From contig JAFXWT010000235.1 of the NCBI GenBank assembly GCA_017542695.1, positions 1 to 8,529 of the forward strand: a stretch of 8,529 nucleotides of DNA. The letters run 5' to 3'. Position 1 is the first letter of the stretch; each line of letters opens with the position of its first letter. Shown piece after piece: positions 6,260 to 8,529 of this stretch. The position numbers and the translations under genes are program-made. This stretch comes from Clostridia bacterium. Lineage in GTDB: Bacteria > Bacillota_A > Clostridia > Oscillospirales > CAG-272. The notes beneath the pieces are model-generated. The model was not told where the DNA came from, searched no databases, and worked only from the letters and a program-made list of their open reading frames with translations.

Positions 6260-6942
6260 AGATTGAAGAAAAATTTTTTCAGCGAAAGCGTTTCGTTCCC
6301 GACAGGATGACGGAGTTTGGATTTGAGAGGACGGACGGAGGATATGTTTACCGCGCCGACATAATGGGCGGCGACTTTTCGGCCGAGATATTTGTCGGTG
6401 ACGGGGGAGATATTCGCGGAAAAGTCGTTGACAAAATGAACGATGAGGAATACGTCCGCTTCCGCACCGACGAGATGAGCGGCGCTTACGTCAGCTCCGT
6501 GCGTGCGTCGTACGAGGAATTGCTCTCTCTGATCGGCGAAAACTGCTGTCACGACGTTCTGTTTGCGTCGGAACAGGCGAACAGAATAACGGAGCTGATA
6601 TACGAAAAATACGGCGTGCGCCCGGATTTTCCGTTTCACGACGAGAACGCTGCGGCGGGCGTTTTCCGCCATACGGACACGTCAAAGTGGTTCGGACTTA
6701 TAATGAACATAAAGCGCCGATATCTCGTCGCCGACGGCGAGGGATATGTTGACGTGATGAATCTCAAGGCCGATGTTTTCGGCGGTGTGGAATACAAAAC
6801 GGGCGTTTACCCCGCGTTCCACATGAACCACAAAATGTGGATCAGCGTCACGCTTGACGACGCTCTCTCCGACGCGGAAGTGATGGAACTTGTCGACAAG
6901 AGTTTTTTTCTGACGGGGAAGAAGAAAAAAAAGAAAAGCTGA
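6256..6942 (+). CDS. MmcQ/YjbR family protein with an extra N-terminal region
   Basis: This 228-aa protein has its MmcQ/YjbR (double-wing CyaY-like) domain at about 105-220. That domain includes the KWFGLIMNI strand (144-152), the VMNLKAD strand (167-173) and the signature YPAFHMNHKMWISVTLDD (185-202). The family is described as DNA-binding-like but its cellular role is not settled. About 100 residues precede this domain (FERTDGGYVYRADIMGGDF, 23-41), a region I do not recognise. The C-terminus is a lysine string, GKKKKKKS (221-228), encoded by the A-rich flank of the operon terminator. I chose ATG 6256-6258, which overlaps the rhamnosidase TGA as ATGA. The frame stays open upstream to 5869 but only as a shadow of the rhamnosidase gene. 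The nearest G-rich site (GAGGGG, 6235-6240) is 15 nt away, so translational coupling is likely. It is the last gene of the operon. Confidence 0.88.
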   Translation: MKIEEKFFQRKRFVPDRMTEFGFERTDGGYVYRADIMGGDFSAEIFVGDGGDIRGKVVDKMNDEEYVRFRTDEMSGAYVSSVRASYEELLSLIGENCCHDVLFASEQANRITELIYEKYGVRPDFPFHDENAAAGVFRHTDTSKWFGLIMNIKRRYLVADGEGYVDVMNLKADVFGGVEYKTGVYPAFHMNHKMWISVTLDDALSDAEVMELVDKSFFLTGKKKKKKS

Positions 6943-6967
6943 CTTGGAGCTGCAAGTCAGCTTTTTT
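6934..6967. terminator. Bidirectional terminator shared by two convergent operons
   Basis: A perfect 13-bp stem, aaaagctgacttg (6934-6946) with caagtcagctttt (6953-6965), closes on gagctg and runs into six T (6962-6967) on the plus strand. On the minus strand the same stem is followed by an almost unbroken T-run (complement of 6921-6933). It therefore ends both the MBL/rhamnosidase/MmcQ operon and the sigma/anti-sigma operon. The MmcQ stop codon (6940-6942) lies inside the left arm. Confidence 0.93.
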
Positions 6968-7001
6968 ACAGATAGAGGTTAAGGTGAAAATGATTTTTCT
7001 G

Positions 7002-7826
7002 TCAGATTTCCACTCCTGCGCGAGAGAAGAGAATCGCAAAATACTCGCGATGCGTCACGGACGTGAGCGCGGCGTAGAACGCGGCGTAGTCGAACGAGCC
7101 GTCGGCTTTCTTGACGTTTGTGCCCGGCGTGATAGTCTCGGCGGCAACGACGAGGATACCGTCGAGTGCGTCGCCAATCTCAATGAATTCGAGTTCATAC
7201 GTACCGTCTGATTGCGCTGTGAATCTTGCGAAAGCGCCGTATTTTGCAAGCGTCGCGTCGTATTGGAACGTCTGACCGGTCGTTTTTCCGTCCGCGTCGC
7301 GTGTTTCGATATAGATGACGGGCAGATATCCGTCGTAGAAATAGCCCGTGCCCTCGTGTATCTTGCCGTCGTCAAGGTCAGGGATCGTCGTATCGTAGTG
7401 ACATATTCTGATCATCCCGCCCGACGCTTCGGCAACGAGCTTCTGCATTGAGTTTTGATGCAGTTCGTCGTAGACTTCATCGACTTCTTCGTCGCTGGCG
7501 GTGAAGTTTTCATCTCCGTAGAGTTCGCGCGATTTTTCGAGCGACTCGCGGATGACGCGCTTGGATTCCGCCTCGCGCTCCTCGGCGGTCGTCGGTCGTA
7601 TGTTGAGACTTTCGACCGCCTCTTTCGGTATCGGCGGAACGATCAGCGGCACGACGGCGGCGACCGCCGTCACCGACATGGCGACAAGCGCGACTATCGC
7701 GGCGATCAGCGCCGCGGGGCGCTTGAGGAGACCGCGCCATTTTCCTCTCTTCGCGGGCGCGTCGGCTTCGTTTATGAATCTCTCGTCGATGCTGTTCATG
7801 GACGAGAGAAAATCTTTTTTATTCAT
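7002..7826 (-). CDS. Putative anti-sigma factor, single-pass membrane protein with extracytoplasmic domain
   Basis: This 274-aa protein has a short cytoplasmic N-terminus (1-37, MNKKDFLSSMNSIDERFINEA) of the type found after ECF sigma genes in Clostridia. A hydrophobic span follows (about 38-62), then an acidic, probably helical stretch (about 79-130) and a beta-rich outer domain (about 135-274) that could sense an envelope signal. It would bind the sigma factor at the membrane until released; this role is inferred from position and layout, as no zinc-finger anti-sigma motif is present. It overlaps the sigma gene by 8 nt, and its ribosome site AAGGAGGA (7834-7841) is encoded within the last sigma codons. 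The gene itself is intact and ends with TGA just before the shared terminator. Its presumed partner carries a nonsense codon, so read-through, reversion or polarity would affect its expression. Confidence 0.8.
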   Translation of the reverse strand: MNKKDFLSSMNSIDERFINEADAPAKRGKWRGLLKRPAALIAAIVALVAMSVTAVAAVVPLIVPPIPKEAVESLNIRPTTAEEREAESKRVIRESLEKSRELYGDENFTASDEEVDEVYDELHQNSMQKLVAEASGGMIRICHYDTTIPDLDDGKIHEGTGYFYDGYLPVIYIETRDADGKTTGQTFQYDATLAKYGAFARFTAQSDGTYELEFIEIGDALDGILVVAAETITPGTNVKKADGSFDYAAFYAALTSVTHREYFAILFSRAGVEI

Positions 7827-8379
7827 AGATTATTCCTCCTTGTTTCAGTTGTTTTTTCAGCATTTTTCTCATTCGGAAAAGTGAGGATTTTACGTGGCTC
7901 TCGCTGATATCAAAGCGCGAGGCGACGTCTTTTACCGAGTCGCAGAAGAAATACCGCCTGACGAATATCCGTCTGTTTTCGGCGGGCAGATGAGCCAAAA
8001 ACGAGTTTATTATATCCGCCGTTACGGAGCGGCTCATTTCGTCGTCGACGTCGTCTCCCGACGGGACGACGTCTTCGATCTCGGAGAGCAGGACGCTCAT
8101 TTTTGAGTCCCGTTTTGACGCTTTGTTGTAGTCTAGGCGGGAGAGCGCGATGTTTCGCGCCGTTTTTGAGATAAATGCTTTGAAATTTTAGGGTTTTGCG
8201 CGCGGAACGGCGTTCCAGAGCGAAAGATAGACGTCGCTGACGCACTCTTCCGCATCGGACGCGCATTCCAGAATGTTGTTTGCGATGGCGAACAGATAAT
8301 TGCCGTATTTTTGTTTCGTTTCGGCGATCGCCCGCTCGTCTTTTGAAAGGAAAAGTCCGATTATCTTGTCGTCGTTCAA
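7819..8379 (-). pseudogene. ECF sigma factor interrupted by a single in-frame TAA
   Basis: The full frame has 187 codons including the internal TAA at codon 64 (8188-8190) and the final TAA (7819-7821). Codons 1-63 encode the first part of sigma region 2, ending LWNAVPRAKP. After the stop the same frame continues NFKAFISKTARNIALSRLDY (65-84), which is the rest of region 2. A linker follows, then region 4 (about 115-180) with the HTH segment SVKDVASRFDISESHVKSS. Related sigma factors usually read P-E-N-F/L here, so one GAA-to-TAA change explains the break; no frameshift is needed. The start is TTG at 8377-8379, with AAGGAGG (8386-8392) 6 nt upstream. The gene overlaps the putative anti-sigma gene. 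It may be a recent pseudogene, a reversible or strain-specific mutation, a read-through gene or an assembly error. An ATG at 8098-8100 could in principle restart the region 4 half but has no ribosome site. Confidence 0.88.
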
Positions 8380-8385
8380 AATGCT

Positions 8386-8392
8386 CCTCCTT
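8386..8392 (-). promoter_or_regulatory. Ribosome binding site deciding a TTG start for the second sigma gene
   Basis: A consensus AAGGAGG on the minus strand lies 6 nt upstream of TTG 8377-8379. No ATG or GTG in the same frame lies near it. Its good quality suggests the gene was under recent selection for translation. Confidence 0.7.
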
Positions 8393-8453
8393 TTCTTTTT
8401 TCGGCGCCTTCACCCATAAAGTAGGAATTTGTTTGATTCGGTTGCGTTTTGTT

Positions 8454-8487
8454 AAAAAAATCGGCAGGGCGTTGGCTCTGCCGATTT
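8454..8487 (-). terminator. Terminator of the upstream minus-strand gene
   Basis: A 13-bp stem, 8458-8470 with 8475-8487 (one G:U pair, core aaatcggcag / ctgccgattt), closes on a 4-nt loop. On the minus strand it runs into seven T (complement of 8454-8460). It lies 12 nt past a minus-strand stop codon at 8500-8502. It separates that gene from the ECF sigma operon, which therefore needs its own promoter in 8393-8453. I see no convincing consensus hexamers there. Confidence 0.88.
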
Positions 8488-8499
8488 GATATTTGTTTT

Positions 8500-8529
8500 T
8501 TATTCTCCGAGGACACCGTAGAATTCGTC
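8500..8529 (-). CDS. C-terminal end of an unidentified gene (partial)
   Basis: The last nine codons read DEFYGVLGE and end with TAA at 8500-8502. The gene runs off the right edge of the window. The strong terminator 12 nt downstream supports this frame as a real gene end. Nothing can be said about function from nine residues. Confidence 0.5.
   Translation of the reverse strand, partial: DEFYGVLGE

Noticed and set aside
7819..8379. Frameshift or stop-codon reassignment as the cause of the split sigma gene
   Set aside because: Both halves are in the same frame (279 nt, 93 codons apart), so no frameshift is needed. TAA also ends the MBL gene and the sigma gene itself, so reassignment of TAA is not supported.
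8393..8453. Promoter for the second sigma operon
   Set aside because: A promoter must exist after the terminator, but no hexamer pair with proper spacing or a recognisable ECF motif could be picked with confidence.
1..8529. CRISPR array, tRNA, rRNA, insertion sequence or phage genes
   Set aside because: No regularly spaced repeats, cloverleaf, rRNA signature, transposase or phage-type protein was seen on either strand.

Overview
The window looks like a chromosomal segment from an uncultured low-GC-phylum Gram-positive (Clostridia, perhaps Oscillospirales-like). Support for this: strong GGAGG-type ribosome sites, frequent TTG starts with well-placed Shine-Dalgarno sequences, sigma-A type promoters, ECF sigma/membrane-protein pairs, a Firmicutes-style RsmF-like rRNA methyltransferase and an MmcQ/YjbR protein. 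Coding DNA is moderately GC-rich and gaps are AT-rich. This assignment is inference from gene style, not from a marker gene.

Layout. Positions 1-275 hold no gene. They contain a bidirectional hairpin terminator (37-77) and a compact non-coding block with nested inverted repeats (121-231), ending in a plus-strand terminator-like hairpin (252-276). On the minus strand, 276-1824 is a tightly coupled three-gene unit: ECF sigma factor, a 69-aa single-span membrane protein, and a short-chain dehydrogenase. Upstream on the same strand is a NOL1/NOP2/Sun family RNA m5C methyltransferase (1914-3254) with its own promoter. A divergent promoter region (3255-3427) then drives a plus-strand three-gene operon. 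It encodes a membrane-anchored ComEC-like metallo-beta-lactamase-fold hydrolase (3428-4573), a cytoplasmic GH78-type alpha-L-rhamnosidase-like protein (4595-6259) and an MmcQ/YjbR protein (6256-6942). The operon closes with a near-perfect bidirectional terminator embedded in the last codons. From the right, on the minus strand, come the last codons of an unknown gene, a strong terminator, a second ECF sigma factor gene, and its overlapping membrane-anchored putative anti-sigma gene (7002-7826).

The most notable observation is that the second ECF sigma gene (7819-8379) is interrupted by a single in-frame TAA at 8188-8190. The reading frame and sigma homology continue unchanged on both sides, so one nonsense substitution (probably from GAA) separates a silent or polar allele from an intact gene, while its partner remains intact. 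Second is the structured non-coding block at 121-276, where two long-range pairings compete for the same bases. I see no CRISPR array, tRNA, rRNA, transposase or phage gene, and no clear evidence of a wholly new multi-gene system.
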